A DNA stretch of 64,000 nt from Hexactinellida sp. DTS-2022. Lineage: Eukaryota; Porifera; Hexactinellida. The position numbers were made by a program, and so were the translations under genes. Positions 12,770 through 26,002 of this stretch are shown one piece after another (the first letter of the stretch is position 1; each line of letters opens with the position of its first letter). The notes beneath the pieces are model-generated. The model saw only the letters and a program-made list of their open reading frames with translations. It had not been told where the DNA came from and ran no database searches. The stretch lies in assembly GCA_028753945.1 (NCBI GenBank), contig JAPNXP010000008.1, forward strand, positions 1,178,001 through 1,242,000, in the 5' to 3' direction.

Positions 12770-13560
12770 CATTTATCAATTTGTTACGGGACAAAGTAAC
12801 GCTTGATAAATTTCATGCTTCTTTCTATCTTAAACCATCTTGAGTTTAGTTTATATTTCCAGTATAAATGCGTTTTAGACCCCCCCTATCACTCTAATAC
12901 ATTTGGGCACCAAACAAGCACACAAATGAATAGTCATAAACTAGAAATTCCATCTCAATAATCCATTGTTTATATATCAGTTATCGTTTTGAAATTGAAA
13001 TCAGTATACTTGTTACTTAGAGTGACATATGGGATTAAGTTTATATTTCCATTATAAATGCGTTATAAACCCTCCTTACACTCTAATACATTTCGGGCAC
13101 CAAGCACACACAAGACAAATATTTATGCAAATAGATATTCCATCTCTGTAATCCATAGTTTGAATATCAGAAATCGTTCTGAAATTGAATAACTGTTGAG
13201 TGAAATTGAATTTTCATATAGGAGAAAACTTTAATACAATTATTGTATTAGAAATCGATTTATATAGTAGCAGCTATTGAATCAAATTGAATTATTCATA
13301 TAAATAGAATACTTTATTGTAACTATAATATCAGCAATTGATTTGTATAGTAATAGCTTTTGATTGTAAATAATTATTCATATATACTAGAATTCTTTAT
13401 TCTAACTATGATATCAACAATAACTTGAATAGAAATAACACTGAATCTAATTGAATTATTCATAAATAGTAGATCTTCATCGAAACCACGAAATAATTGC
13501 ATAATTGAATATTAATGAATTTACGATTTTAGAAAGTTAAGGGTCAATTGTGGCAACTTT
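12770..13560. other. Non-array spacer with a ~180-bp direct duplication
   Basis: It lies between two array units and lacks the array blocks. Two similar stretches (about 12840-12990 and 13030-13190) share GTTTATATTTCC, ATAAATGCGTT and ACTCTAATACATTT. No coding potential was seen. Confidence 0.6.
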
Positions 13561-13848
13561 GAGCCTAATTATCAGGAAAATGAGGACGAATTTAAAAAAT
13601 CGTGAAGAGCTATTAGCTCCAAAATACTTTTCTGAAGCTAATGATTCAAAAATTTTGTTTATTATTGCTTTTATTTTCCTATGGGACCTAAAAAGCTAAA
13701 AGTCCCGTTAACAAATTTTCCAAATCGAAATTAATAAATCGTAACCCCAGGTGCACATCTGTAACCCATGAGACACCTGTCCTGAAAATTTCAGTTCTTA
13801 GTTAATTAAACTCTGTTCTGTGTACGATCTACGGACTAATAATAATAA

Positions 13849-14022
13849 TATACCAAAGCACTAAGACCAATACTGGGCAACTATACTATAGTATAGTCGG
13901 CACAGTAATAAAGGCAGTGATTCCAATACTGGGCCACTATACTATAGTATAGTCGGCACAGTAATAAAGGCAATGAGATTAGAACTGGGCCACTATACTA
14001 TAGTATAGTCGGCACAGTAAAA
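13849..14022 (+). repeat. Palindrome-core minisatellite, three units
   Basis: Three ~58-bp units with CTATACTATAGTATAG lie within the array, followed directly by a truncated array block starting AAATTCGTGCACTGTG. Confidence 0.85.
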
Positions 14023-14275
14023 ATTCGTGCACTGTGAAAAGGTGTAGAATTTAATTCTCTCTCGAATGCAAATAAATTTAATTTTCGGGTACTATTTATT
14101 GTTCCTGTTTCAATATTAAACAGGTGCAAAAATGTGTCCAAAGGAATGTAATAAAAAATTGTGACCCCAGGTGCACATCTGTAACCCATAAGACACCTGT
14201 CCTGAAAATTTCAGTTCTTAGTTAATAAAACTCTGTTCTGTGGACGATTTACGGACCAAAAATAATATTTAACCA

Positions 14276-14330
14276 AGGCAGTAAGATTAGAACTGGGCCA
14301 CTATACTATAGTATAGTCGGCACAGTAATA
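14276..14330 (+). repeat. Palindrome-core minisatellite, single unit
   Basis: One unit lies between the TTTACGGACC motif and a hairpin copy, the same position as the multi-unit runs. Confidence 0.85.
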
Positions 14331-15965
14331 ATAATAATAAATTGCAGCCTGTGCCGACGAATGTTCCTTTGGTGGCACTATATTTTGGTGGTGGTTTATT
14401 GATAGTGCCTCCAAAGGAACATGCTGTCGGCACAGGCTGCAATTTTGGATTTTTTTATCGCCATGTCATCATTACTATGAGGGTGTTAAATTATTTCAAA
14501 AAGGTGTTACAGAAGGCATCGACCCTTAGAGTGGTGGAAGTTTCCATTTAGTTCGCTTCATTTTAGAGATATTCTAGTTTGAGTAGAATATAATAGCTGA
14601 TGACTCAGCATTTTTATGTGAGTGTTGGGTCATCACCCAACATCAACTCACCCATTTTAAATAACGAATTAACAAAATTGTAAAAACACATTTTTTTAAC
14701 GATGTCATCATCACCTCAAGTTGTCAAGATCCACTTGTATAGGTGGCACGTACCATAAGGACCAATTGATAAATTGAAAGTTTGTTTCTATCTTCTATGA
14801 TCTCTGAGATTTATGATATTTAATTAATTAGTATAAATAATTATTAATAATTTAACACCAATTTCAATGTCAACTTATATTTATTAAGTTTAATTATCTT
14901 GTCATAAATAATATTAATTAATTTCGCTATCAAATTTCAATTCCGCACACTCGATAACCCCTGAATAAACAAATTGGGAGCATCTCTATAAGTCATATAC
15001 TGACTTAATTAATTATAATTAATTACGTCAGTATATTAACAGTGCAAGAGTATTCTTGCAGAAGGAAATATAATCACATAATCTGTCGTTGTTATGGAAT
15101 GTAGAATCTTAGTTTTCAATTGGAAAATGGAAGCCTACTCGATCTCACAAGTTGAATCAATATAATAGTAACGAGTTGAAACAATAGAATTAGATTTAAC
15201 ACTTTCAATAGAACTAAAGTGTTAATAAACAAAGGAAATTTGCAACTCAATTGTGGCACAAACGAAGCGCAATTTGAAAATTCGTGCACTGTGAAAAGGT
15301 GTAGAATTTAATTCTCGATCGAATGCAAATAAATTAAATATTCGGGCACCATTTATTGTTCCTTTTCTAACATTGAACAGGTTTAAAAATGTGTCAAATA
15401 AAATGTAATAAAAAATCGTGTCCCCAGGTGCACATCTGTAACCCATGAGACACCTGTCATGAAAATTCCAGTTCTTAGTAAATATAACTCTGTTCTGTGG
15501 AGAGGATACGGAAGGATAATAATAAAATCCAAAATTGCAGCCTGTGCCGACGCATGTTCCTTTGGTGGCACTATATTTAGGTGGTGGTTTATTGATAGTG
15601 CCTCCAAAGGAACATGCTGTCAGCACAGGCTACAATTTTGCATTTTTTTTTTCGCCTTGTCATCATCACTATGAAGGTGTTAAATTATTTCAAAAAGGTG
15701 TTACAGAAGGCATCGACCCTTAGAGTGGTGGAAGTTTCCATTTAGCTCACTTCATTTGAGAGTTATTCAAGTTTCAGTAGAATTTAATATGTTGCTGAGT
15801 CAGCATTTTTTAGGTGCGTGTTGGGTATACACCCAACTCCAACCAACCCATGCGGATTATTTAATTCACAAAATTGTAAAAATACATTTTTTTGACGATG
15901 TCATCATCACCTCAAGGTGTCAAGATCCACTTGTATAGGTGGTACGTGCCATAAGGACCAATTGG

Positions 15966-16639
15966 CAGGGCCGTGCGAGCCTATTTTTACCTGACCAGGT
16001 CAAACCTAATTAGAGTTAACATATAAACATCTGTGTTAATGAGTTTCTCATTAACATATTTTTAGTAACTTTAGTAAAAATTTTGTATTATTAGTGAACA
16101 GTAATTTGGATTAATTATCTGAAATATAAGTATTTGAATGGAATTTCTTAATTCCATAAGTGTACAGGACTAGCGAGCGCAAATAAAGTTTGGGTCGTTC
16201 ATGTATTTAGTCCAATGTACACGTTTCCCATTTCCCCAACCTTTTTCAGCCGTGGACCCCTATATAAATTCCCTAAGTTTTTGTGGACCCCCTCCCATAG
16301 ACCGTGATACATTCTGTGGACCCCTACTATAGCTCGTGGATCCGCAAGTGGTCCATTGACCCCAGGTTGGTAACCACTGTTCTAGATGAAGTCCCCTTTT
16401 CAATGCTTTATAAGTATATTATATATTTAATTAATATTCAATAGTCATAACAATAATAATTGTTTTGAAACTCATCAGCTAGTGAGAACCTGGTTAAAAG
16501 ACTAGGTTGACCTGGTTACATGACCAGGTTGACCTGGTTTTATGACCAGGTTGACCTGGTTATATGACCAGGTCAACCTGGTCTGGAAAAAATCTGCCCA
16601 GGTTTGACCTGGTCAGTTTGCATTAGTGGCACGGCCCTG
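15966..16639. mobile_element. Non-autonomous DNA element with CAGGGCCGTGC ends
   Basis: Terminal repeats CAGGGCCGTGC, then a subterminal ACCAGGTCAAAC, occur at both ends in inverse orientation. The 7-bp target duplication CAATTGG lies at 15959-15965 and 16640-16646, inside an array unit. A minisatellite of GACCAGGTTGACCTGGTT units occupies 16487-16585. The interior 16230-16385 (CAACCTTTTTCAGCCGTGGA to AGGTTGGTAACCACTG) looks like an older nested hAT-like remnant. No coding region. Confidence 0.85.
16487..16585. repeat. GACCAGGTTGACCTGGTT minisatellite
   Basis: About four ~22-bp units inside the MITE. Each unit is itself nearly palindromic (ACCAGGT with ACCTGGT). Confidence 0.85.
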
Positions 16640-19600
16640 CAATTGGTAAATTTCAAGTTTGTTTATATCTTGTATCATTTCTGAGATTAATGAAATTTAG
16701 ATAATTAGTATAAATATTTAATTAATCTAAGATAATTTAACACCAATATTATTTACTTCAAAATAAATTAAGTTCAATTATTTGCTATAATAATTAATTT
16801 TAATTTAATTTCATTATCATATTTGAATTCAGCGCACTCGATACCCTATTAATCTAATTGGAACCGTTTCTCTAAGTTAAACACAGAGCGAATTAATTAG
16901 AATTAAATATCTCATGTATCCATTGTTCAAGAATATTCTGAGCAGAAATAAATATAATCACATAATCTGTTGTTGTTATGGAATGTAAAATCTTAGTTTT
17001 CAATTAGAAAATAGAAGCCTACTCGATCTCACAAGTTGAATCAATATAATTATCACAAGTTAAAACAATAGAATTAGATTTGACACTTTCAACTGAACTG
17101 AAGTGTTAGTAAACAAAGGAAACTTGCAACTCAATTGTGACACAAACGAAGCCCAATTTGAAAATTCGTGCACTGTGAAAAGGTGTCGAATTTAATTCTC
17201 TATCGAATGCATATAAATTAGTTATTCGCGGACTATTTATTGTTCTTTTTCTAGCATTAAACAGGTACAAAAATGTGGCCAAAAAGATGTGACAAAAAAA
17301 CGTGACCCCAGGTGCACATCTGTAACCCATGAGACACATATCCTGAAAATTTGGGCTCTTAGTTATTAAAACTCTGTTCTGTGGAGAGGATACGGAAGGA
17401 AAATAAAAATCCAAAATTGCAGCTGTGCCGACGCATGGTCCTTTGGTGGCACTATATTTTGGTGGTGGTTTATTGATAGTGCCTCCAATGGGACATGCTG
17501 TCAGCACAGCTGCAATTTTGGATTTTTTTTCCGCCATGTCATCATCACTATGAAGGTGTTAAAATATTTCAAAAGGTGTTACAGAAGACATCGACCCTTA
17601 GAGTGGCGGAAGTTTCCATTTAGTTCACTTCATTTTAGAGATATTCAAGTTTGAGTAGAATATAATGGCTGATGACTCAGCATTTTTTATGTGAGTGTTG
17701 GGTCATCACCCAACTTCAACTAACCCATTTTAAATATCGAATTAACAAAATTGTAAAAACACATTTTTTTACGATGTCATCATCACCTCAAGGTGTCAAT
17801 ACCCATTTGTAGAGTTGTTACGTGGCATAAGGATCAATTGATAAATTGTAAGTTTGTTTCTATCTTATTTGAATTCTGAGATTTATGATATTTAATTAAT
17901 TAGTATAAATAATTATTAATATTATTTATAATATAACACCAATTTCAATGTCAACTTACAATTATTTAGTTAAATTATTTTGTCATAAATAATTAATTAA
18001 TTAATTTGGTAATCAAATTTCAATTCCGCACACTCGATAACCCCTAATACACAAATTGGAAGCATCTATATAAGTCATATACTGACTGAATTAATTATAA
18101 TTAATTACGTCAGTCTATTAACAGTGCAATAATATTCTCGCAGAAATAAATATAATCACTTAATCTGTCGTTGTTGTGGAATGTAAAATCTTAGGTTTCA
18201 ATTAGAAAATAGAAGCCTACTCGATCTCACAAGTTGAATCAATATAATTATTACAAGTTGAAACAATAGAATTCGATTTAACACTTCAATTGAACTGAAG
18301 TGTTAGTAAACAAAGGAAACTTGCAACTCAATTGTGGCACAAACGAAACTCAATTTAAAAATTCGTGCACTGTGAAAAGGTGTAGAATTTAATTCTCTAT
18401 CGAATGCATATAAATTAAATATTTGTGCACTATTTATTGTTCTTTTTCTAATATTAAACAGGTGCAAAAATGTGTCCAAAAAAATGTAGTAAAAAATCGT
18501 GACCCCAGGTGCACATCTGTAACCCATGAGACACCTGTCCTTAAAATTTTAGTTCTTGGTAAATATAACTCTGTTCTGTAGAGAGGATACGGAAGGATAA
18601 TAATAATAATAAAAAATCCAAAATTGCAGCCTGTGCCGACGCATGTTCCTTTGGTGGCACTATATTTTGTTGGTTGTTTATTGATACTGCCTCCAAAGGA
18701 ACATGCTGTCGCCACAGGCTGCAATTTTGGATTTTTTTCGCCATGTCATCATCACTATGAAGGTGTTAAATTATTTCAGAAAGGTGTTTCAGAAGGCAAC
18801 GACCCTTAGAGTGGTCGAAGTTCCCATTTTGCTCACTTCGTTTCAAAGATATTCAAGTTTCAGTACAAAATAATAAGTGATGAGTCAGAATTTTTTATGT
18901 GCCTGTTGGGTGATCACCCAAAACCAACCGACCCATTTGAATTTTATAATTCACAAAATTGTGAAAACACATTTATTTTACAATGTCATAAACACCTCAA
19001 GGTGTCAAGACCCATTTGTAGAGGTGGTACGTGGCATAAGGATCAACTGATAAATTGGAAGTTTGTCTCCATCTTGTATAATCTCTGAGATTTATCAAAT
19101 TTGGCTAATTTGTCTAAATATTTAATTTATTTATTAATAATTTGACACCATTATTATGTACAGCAAAATAAATTAGGTTCAAGTATTTGCAATTATTATT
19201 AATTTAAATTTAATTTCACTATCATATTTGAATTCTGCACACTCGATAACCCCAATAATCTAATTGGAACCGTCTCTATAAGTTAAACACAGAGCGAATT
19301 AAATAGAATTAAATATGTCATGTATCCATTGTGCAAGAATATTCTAAGCAGAAATACATATAATCACATAATTTGTCGTTGTTATGGAATGTAAAATCTA
19401 AGTTTTCAATTGGAAAATAGAAGCCTACTCGATTTCACAAGTTTAATCAATATAATAATAACGAGTTGAAACAATAGAATTAGATTCAACACTTTCAATT
19501 GAACTGAAGTGTTAGTGAACAAAGGGAATTATCAAGTCAATTGTGGCACAAACGAAGCCCAATTTGAAAATTCGTGTACTGTGAAAAGGTGTAGAATTAA

Positions 19601-22600
19601 ATTCTCCATCGAATGCATATAAATTGAATATTCGGGTACTATTTTTGTTCCTGTTTAAATATCTAACAGGTGCAAAAATGTGTCCAAATAAATGTAATCA
19701 AAAATTGTGACCCCAGGTGCACATTTGTAACCCATGAGACACATATCCTGAAAATTTGGGCTCTTAGTTAATTAAACTCTGTTCTGTGGACGATCTACGG
19801 ACTAATAATAATAATAATAATAATAATCAAAATCAAAAATTGCAGACTGTGCCGACGCATGTTCCTTTGGTGGCACTATATTTTGTTGTTTGTTTATTGA
19901 TAGTGCCTCCAAAGGAACATGCTGTCTGCACAGTCTGCAATTTTTGATTTTTTTTCGCCCAGTCATCAACGCCTCAAGGTGTCAAAAACCATTTGTTAAT
20001 TGGTCCCAGTCACAAGGAATGGTAGATAAATTTGAAGTTTGTTTCTACCGTAGACCATCTTTAGTTTACTGCCATTCATTCATTACTTATTGATAATAAA
20101 TTAAATTATTAGTTATTTATTTTAGCAATGTTATCCACGGTGATTTGAGTTTAGTCAACAAATTCCTTATATCATTATATTTTATTTAATCCATTGTATA
20201 GTAATACTACAATTAAATAGAAGCCAGCTGGAATTTATAAGTTGAATCAATTTATTTATCTCAAGTTGAAACAATAGAGTAAGATTTAACAAGTTAAATC
20301 AATATAATTATTACAAGTTGAAACAATAGAATTAGATTTAACACTTTTACTGAAATTGAAGTATGAGTAAACAAAGAAATTTCAAACCCCATTTATGGCA
20401 GAAATTAAACATATTTTTGAAAATATTCTTCTCCCATCAGACGCAGAATTTTATGGTGAATCCAAATGTGAAATAAAATTTGGGGGTTTAGTAAAACATA
20501 TTTTGAGTTATGGACCAGACAAATTTTAAAAGGTGTTAAAGATGTGTCAAAAATTCGTTAATCAAAAATCGTAACCCCAGGTGCAAATTAGACCGTCCAT
20601 ACGCACCTACATGCCAAGTTTCAGCCCTACATGTATTTAGGTGTGGCCAGGGCACCTGCTACGGAGAAAAAATAAAAATAAAAATAAAAAATCCAAAATT
20701 GCAGCCTGTGCCGACGCATGTTCCTTGGGGGGCACTATATTTTGGTTGTGGTTTATTGATAGTGCCTCCAAAGGAACATGCTGTCGGCACAAGCTGCAAT
20801 TTTGGATTTTTTTTCGCTATGTCATCGTCACTATGAAGGTGCTAAATTATTTCAAAAAGGTGTTACAGAAGGCAACGACCCTTATTGAGATGTAAGTTCC
20901 GTTTTTGATCACTTCATTTCAAAGATATTCAAGTTTCAGTAGAATATAATAGCTGATGACTCAGCATTTTTTATGTGAGTGTTGGGTCATCATCCAACTT
21001 CAACTAACCCATTTTAAATATCGAATTAACAAAATTGTAAAAACACACTTTTTTGACGATGTCATAATCACCTCAAGGTGTCAGGACCCTCTTGTATAGG
21101 TGGCACGTGCCATAAGGACCAATTGATCAATTGAAAGTTTGTTTCTATCTTGAATCATCTCTGAAATTAATGAAATTTAGGTAATTAGTATAAATATTTA
21201 ATTAATTTATAATTATTTAACACCATTATTATATACAGCAAAATAATTAAGTTCAATTATTTGCAATTATTATTAATTTAAATTGAATTTCACTATAAAA
21301 TTTGAATTCTACGTACTCGATAACCCCAATAATCCAATTGGAACCGTCTATAAGTTAAATACAAAACGAATTAATTATAATTAATTACGTCAGTACATTA
21401 ATTGTGCAAGAATATTCTCGCCGAAATAAATATAATCACTTAATCTGTCGTAGTTGTGGAATGTAAAATCTTAACAGTTCTATCATAAACCATCTAGAAT
21501 TTAATGCCATTCATTCATTATGTATTGATAATAAGTTATATTATTTGTTATTTATTTTAGCAATGTTATCCATGGTTGGTTGAGTTGAGTCAACTAATTC
21601 CTTATATTATATTATTTTATTTAATCCATTGTATAGTAGTACTACAATTAAATAGAAGCCAGCTGGAATTTATAAGTTAAATCAATATAATTATCGCAAG
21701 TTGAATCACTAGAGTAGGATTTAACAAGTTAAATCAATATAATTATTACAAGTTGAAACAATAGAATTAGATTTAACACTTTACTGAAATTGAAGTGTGA
21801 GTATACAAAGAAATTTTAACCCCCATTTATGGCAGAAATTGACCCCTTTATTGAAAAATTTCTTCTCCCAACAGACGCAGAATTTTAAGATGAATCCAAA
21901 TATGAAATAAAATTTGGGGGTTTAGTAAAACATATTTTGAGTTATAGATTAGACAAATTTTGAAAGGTGTTAAAGATGTGTGCAAAATTTCGTAATCAAA
22001 AATCGTAACCCCAGGTGCAAATTAGAAGGGCACTTCGCATCTACATGGCAAGTTTCAGCCCTCAATGTATAAAGGTGTAGCCAGGGTACCGTCTACGGAG
22101 AAAAAATAAAAATAAAAATAATATAAAAATCCAAAATTGCAGCCTGTGCCGACGCATGTTCCTTTGGTGGCACTATATTTTGGTGTGGTTTATTGATAGT
22201 GCCTCCTATGGAACATGCTGTCGGCACAGGCTGCAATTTTGGATTTTTTTTCCGCCATGTCATCATCACTACGAAGGTGTTAAATTATTTCAGAAAGGTG
22301 TTTCAAAAGGCAACGACCCTTAGTGAGTTGTAAATTTCTTTTATGCTCACTTCATTTCAAAGATATTCAAGTTTCAGTAGAATATAATAGCTGATGACTC
22401 AGCATTTTTTATGTGAGTCATCACCCAAAACGAACCGACCCATTTGAATTATATAATTCACAAAATTGTGAAAACACATTTTTTTTACGATGTCATCATC
22501 ACCTCAAGGTGTCAAGACCCACTTGTAGAGGTGTTACGTGGCATAAGGATCAATTGATAAATTGGAAGTTTGTTTCTATCTTATTTGATTTCTGAGATTT

Positions 22601-25600
22601 ATGATATTTAATTAATTAGTATAAATATTAATTAATATTATTTATAATTTAACACCAATTTCAATGTCAACTTACAATTATTAAATTGAATTATTTTGTC
22701 ATGAATAATAAATTAATTATTTTGTTATCAAATTTCAATTAAGCACTCTCGATAACCCCTAATAAACAAATTATAAGCATCTATATAAGTAATATACTGA
22801 CTGAATTAATTATAATTAATTACGTCAGTATATTAACAGTCCAATAATATATAATCTTTTTTTTCAATTGGAAAATAGAAGCCTACTCGATCTCACAAGT
22901 TGAATCAATATAATAATAACGAGTTGAAACAATAGAATTAGATTTAACACTTTCAATTGAACTGAAGTGTTAGTAAACAAAGAAATTTCAACCCCAATTT
23001 ATGGCATGAATCAAACCTATTAGTAAAAACATTCATCTCCCATCAGATGGAGAATTTTATAGTGAATCCAATGGTGAAAAGAAAATTGGGGGTTTAGTAT
23101 AACATTCTTTGAGTTATGGACCAGACAAAATTTGAAAGGTGTCAAAAAAAGTCCAAAATTTGTTAATAAAATATCGTGACCCCAGGTGCACATCTGTAAC
23201 CCATGAGACACCTGTCCTGCAAATTTGGGTTGTTAGTTAATTAAACTCTGTTCTGTGGATGAGCTACGGAAGAATAAAATCCAAAATTGCAGCCTGTGCC
23301 GACGCATGTTCCTTTGGTGGCACTATATTTTGATTGTGGTTTTTTGATAGTGCCTCCAAAGGAACATGCTATCGGCACTGGCTGCAATTTTGGATTTTTT
23401 TTCGCATTGTCATCATCACTATGAAGGTGTTAAATTATTTCAAAAAGGTGTTACAGAAGGCATCGACCCTTAGAGTGGTGGAAGTTTCCATTTAGTTCAC
23501 TTCATTTTAGATATATTCAAGTATGAGTAGAATATAACAACTGATGACTCAGCATTTTTTGTGTGAGTGTTGGGTCACCACCCAACATCAACTAACCCAT
23601 TTTAAATATCGAATTAACAAAATTGTAAAAACACATTTTTTTAGCGATGTCATCATCACCTCAAGGTGTCAAGACCCACTTGTATAGGTGGCACGTGCCA
23701 TAAGGACCAATTGATAAATTGGAAGTTTGTCTCTATCTTGTATCATCTCTGAGATTTATGATATTTAATTAATTAGTATAAATAATTATTAATAATTTAA
23801 CACCAATTTCAATGTCAACTTATATTTATTAAGTTTAATTATTTTGTCATAAATAATTAATTAATTAATTTGGCTATCAAATTTCAATTCCGCACACTCG
23901 ATAACCCCTAATAAACAAATTGGAAGCATCGATATAAGTCATATACTGACTTAATTAATTATTATTAATTACGTCAGTATATTAACAGTGCAAGAGTATT
24001 CTTGCAGAAGGAAATATAATCACATAATCTGTCGTTGTTATGGAATGTAGAATCTTAGTTTTCAATTGGAAAATAGAAGCCTACTCGATCTCACAAGTTG
24101 AATCAATATAATAATATCGAGTTGAAACAATAGAATTAGATTTAACACTTTCAATTGAACTGAAGTGTTAGTAAACAAAGGAAACTTGCAACTCAATTGT
24201 GGCACAAACTAAGTACAATTTGAAAATTCGTGCACTGTGAAAAGGTGTAGAATTTAATTCTCTATCGAATGCATATAGATTTAATTTTCGGGTACTATTT
24301 ATTGTTCCTGTTTCAATATTCAACAGGTGCAAAAATGTGTCCAAAAAAATGTAATAAAATATCGTGACCCCAGGTGCACATCTGTAACCCATGAGACACA
24401 TATCCTGAAAATTTGGGCTCTTAGTTAATAAAACACTGTTCTGTGGAGAATCCACGGACCCATAATAATAATAATAAAATCCAAAATTGCAGCCTGTGCC
24501 GACGCATGTTCCTTTGGTGGCACTATATTTTGTTGGTGGTTTATTGATAGTGCCTCCAATGGAACATGCTGTCGGCACAGACTGCAATTTTGGATTTTTT
24601 TTCGCAAAGTCATCATCACTATAAAGGTGTTAAATTATTTTGAAAGGTGTTTCAGAAGGCCACGACCCTTCGAGTGGTGGAAGTTTCCATTTTGCTCACT
24701 TCGTTCCAAATATATTCAAGTTTCAGTAGAATATAATAAGTGATGAGTCAACATTTTTTATGTGCATGTTGGGTGATCACCCAACTCCAACCAACCCATG
24801 CGAATTATTTAATTCACAAAATTGTAAAAATACATTTTTTTGACGATGTCATCATCAACTCAAGGTGTCAAGATTTACTTGTATAGGTGGTACGTGCCAT
24901 AAGGACCAATTGATATATTTAAAGTTTGTTTCTATCTTATATCATTTCTGAGATTAATGAAATTTAGATAATTAGTATAAATATTTAATTAATCTATTTA
25001 TAATTTAACACCAATATTATGTACATCAAAATAAATTAAGTTCAATTATTTGCAATAATTATTAATCTAAATTGAATTTCACTATCATATTTGAATTCAG
25101 CGCACTCGATAACCCCATATTTGGAACCATCTCTATACGTTAAACACAGAGCGAATTAATTAGAATTAAATATGTCATGTATCCATTGTTCAAGAATATT
25201 CTAAGCAGAAATAAATATAATCACATAATCTGTCGTTGATATGGAATGTAGAATCTTAGTTTTCAATTGGAAAATAGAAGCCAACTCGATCTCACAAGTT
25301 GAATCAATATAATAATAACGATTGAAACAATAGAATTAGATTTAACACTTTCAATTGAACTGAAGTGTTAGTAAACAAAGGAAACTTGCAACTCAATTGT
25401 GGCACAAACTAAGTACAATTTGAAAATTCGTGCACTGTGAAAAGGTGTAGAATTTAATTCTCTATCGAATGCATATAAATTTAATTTTCGGGTACTATTT
25501 ATTGTTCCTGTTTCAATATTAAACAGGTGCAAAAATGTGTCCAAAAAATGTAATAAAAAATCGTGACCCCAGGTGCACATTTGTTAATATTAAACAGGTG

Positions 25601-25669
25601 CAAAAATGTGTCCAAAAAAATGTATAAAAAATCGTGACCCCAGGTGCACATTTGGTTAGTTATTACTGT

Positions 25670-26002
25670 GTCGGCACAGTAATAACTAACCAAAGCACTA
25701 AGATTAGAACTGGGCCACTATACTATAGTATAGTCGGCACAGTAATAACTAACCAAAGCACTAAGATTAGAACTGGGCCACTATACTATAGTATAGTCGG
25801 CACAGTAATAATAACTAACCAAGGCAGTAAGATTAGAACTTGGCCACTATACTGTAGTATAGTCGGCACAGTAATAACTAACCAAGGCAGTAAGATTAGA
25901 ACTGGGCCACTATACTGTAGTATAGTCGGCACAGTAATAACTAACCAAGGCAGTAAGATTAGAACTGGGCCACTATACTGTAGTATAGTCGGCACAGTAA
26001 TT
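25670..26002 (+). repeat. Palindrome-core minisatellite, about six units at an orientation switch
   Basis: Five full units and a partial one with ACTATACT(A/G)TAGTATAG cores. The last three share the same A-to-G change, so they are local tandem duplicates. The run ends at 26002, where the array flips to reverse orientation. A ~70-bp duplication of the GTGACCCCAGGTGCACAT block lies just before it (25535-25655). Confidence 0.85.

Noticed and set aside
12304-25580. Recurring 70-140-codon minus-strand frames containing RCAPGVTIFYYIFLDTF and DRELNSTPFHSARIF
   Set aside because: They recur because the array units are similar. They have no recognisable domain, run through blocks that vary in frame between copies, and sit on both sides of non-coding hairpins. 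A rate test over the copies would be needed to revive the idea.
25670-26002. CRISPR-like array
   Set aside because: Regular ~60-bp repeats with a palindrome, but no unique spacers; the whole unit is repeated, and the context is an animal intron.
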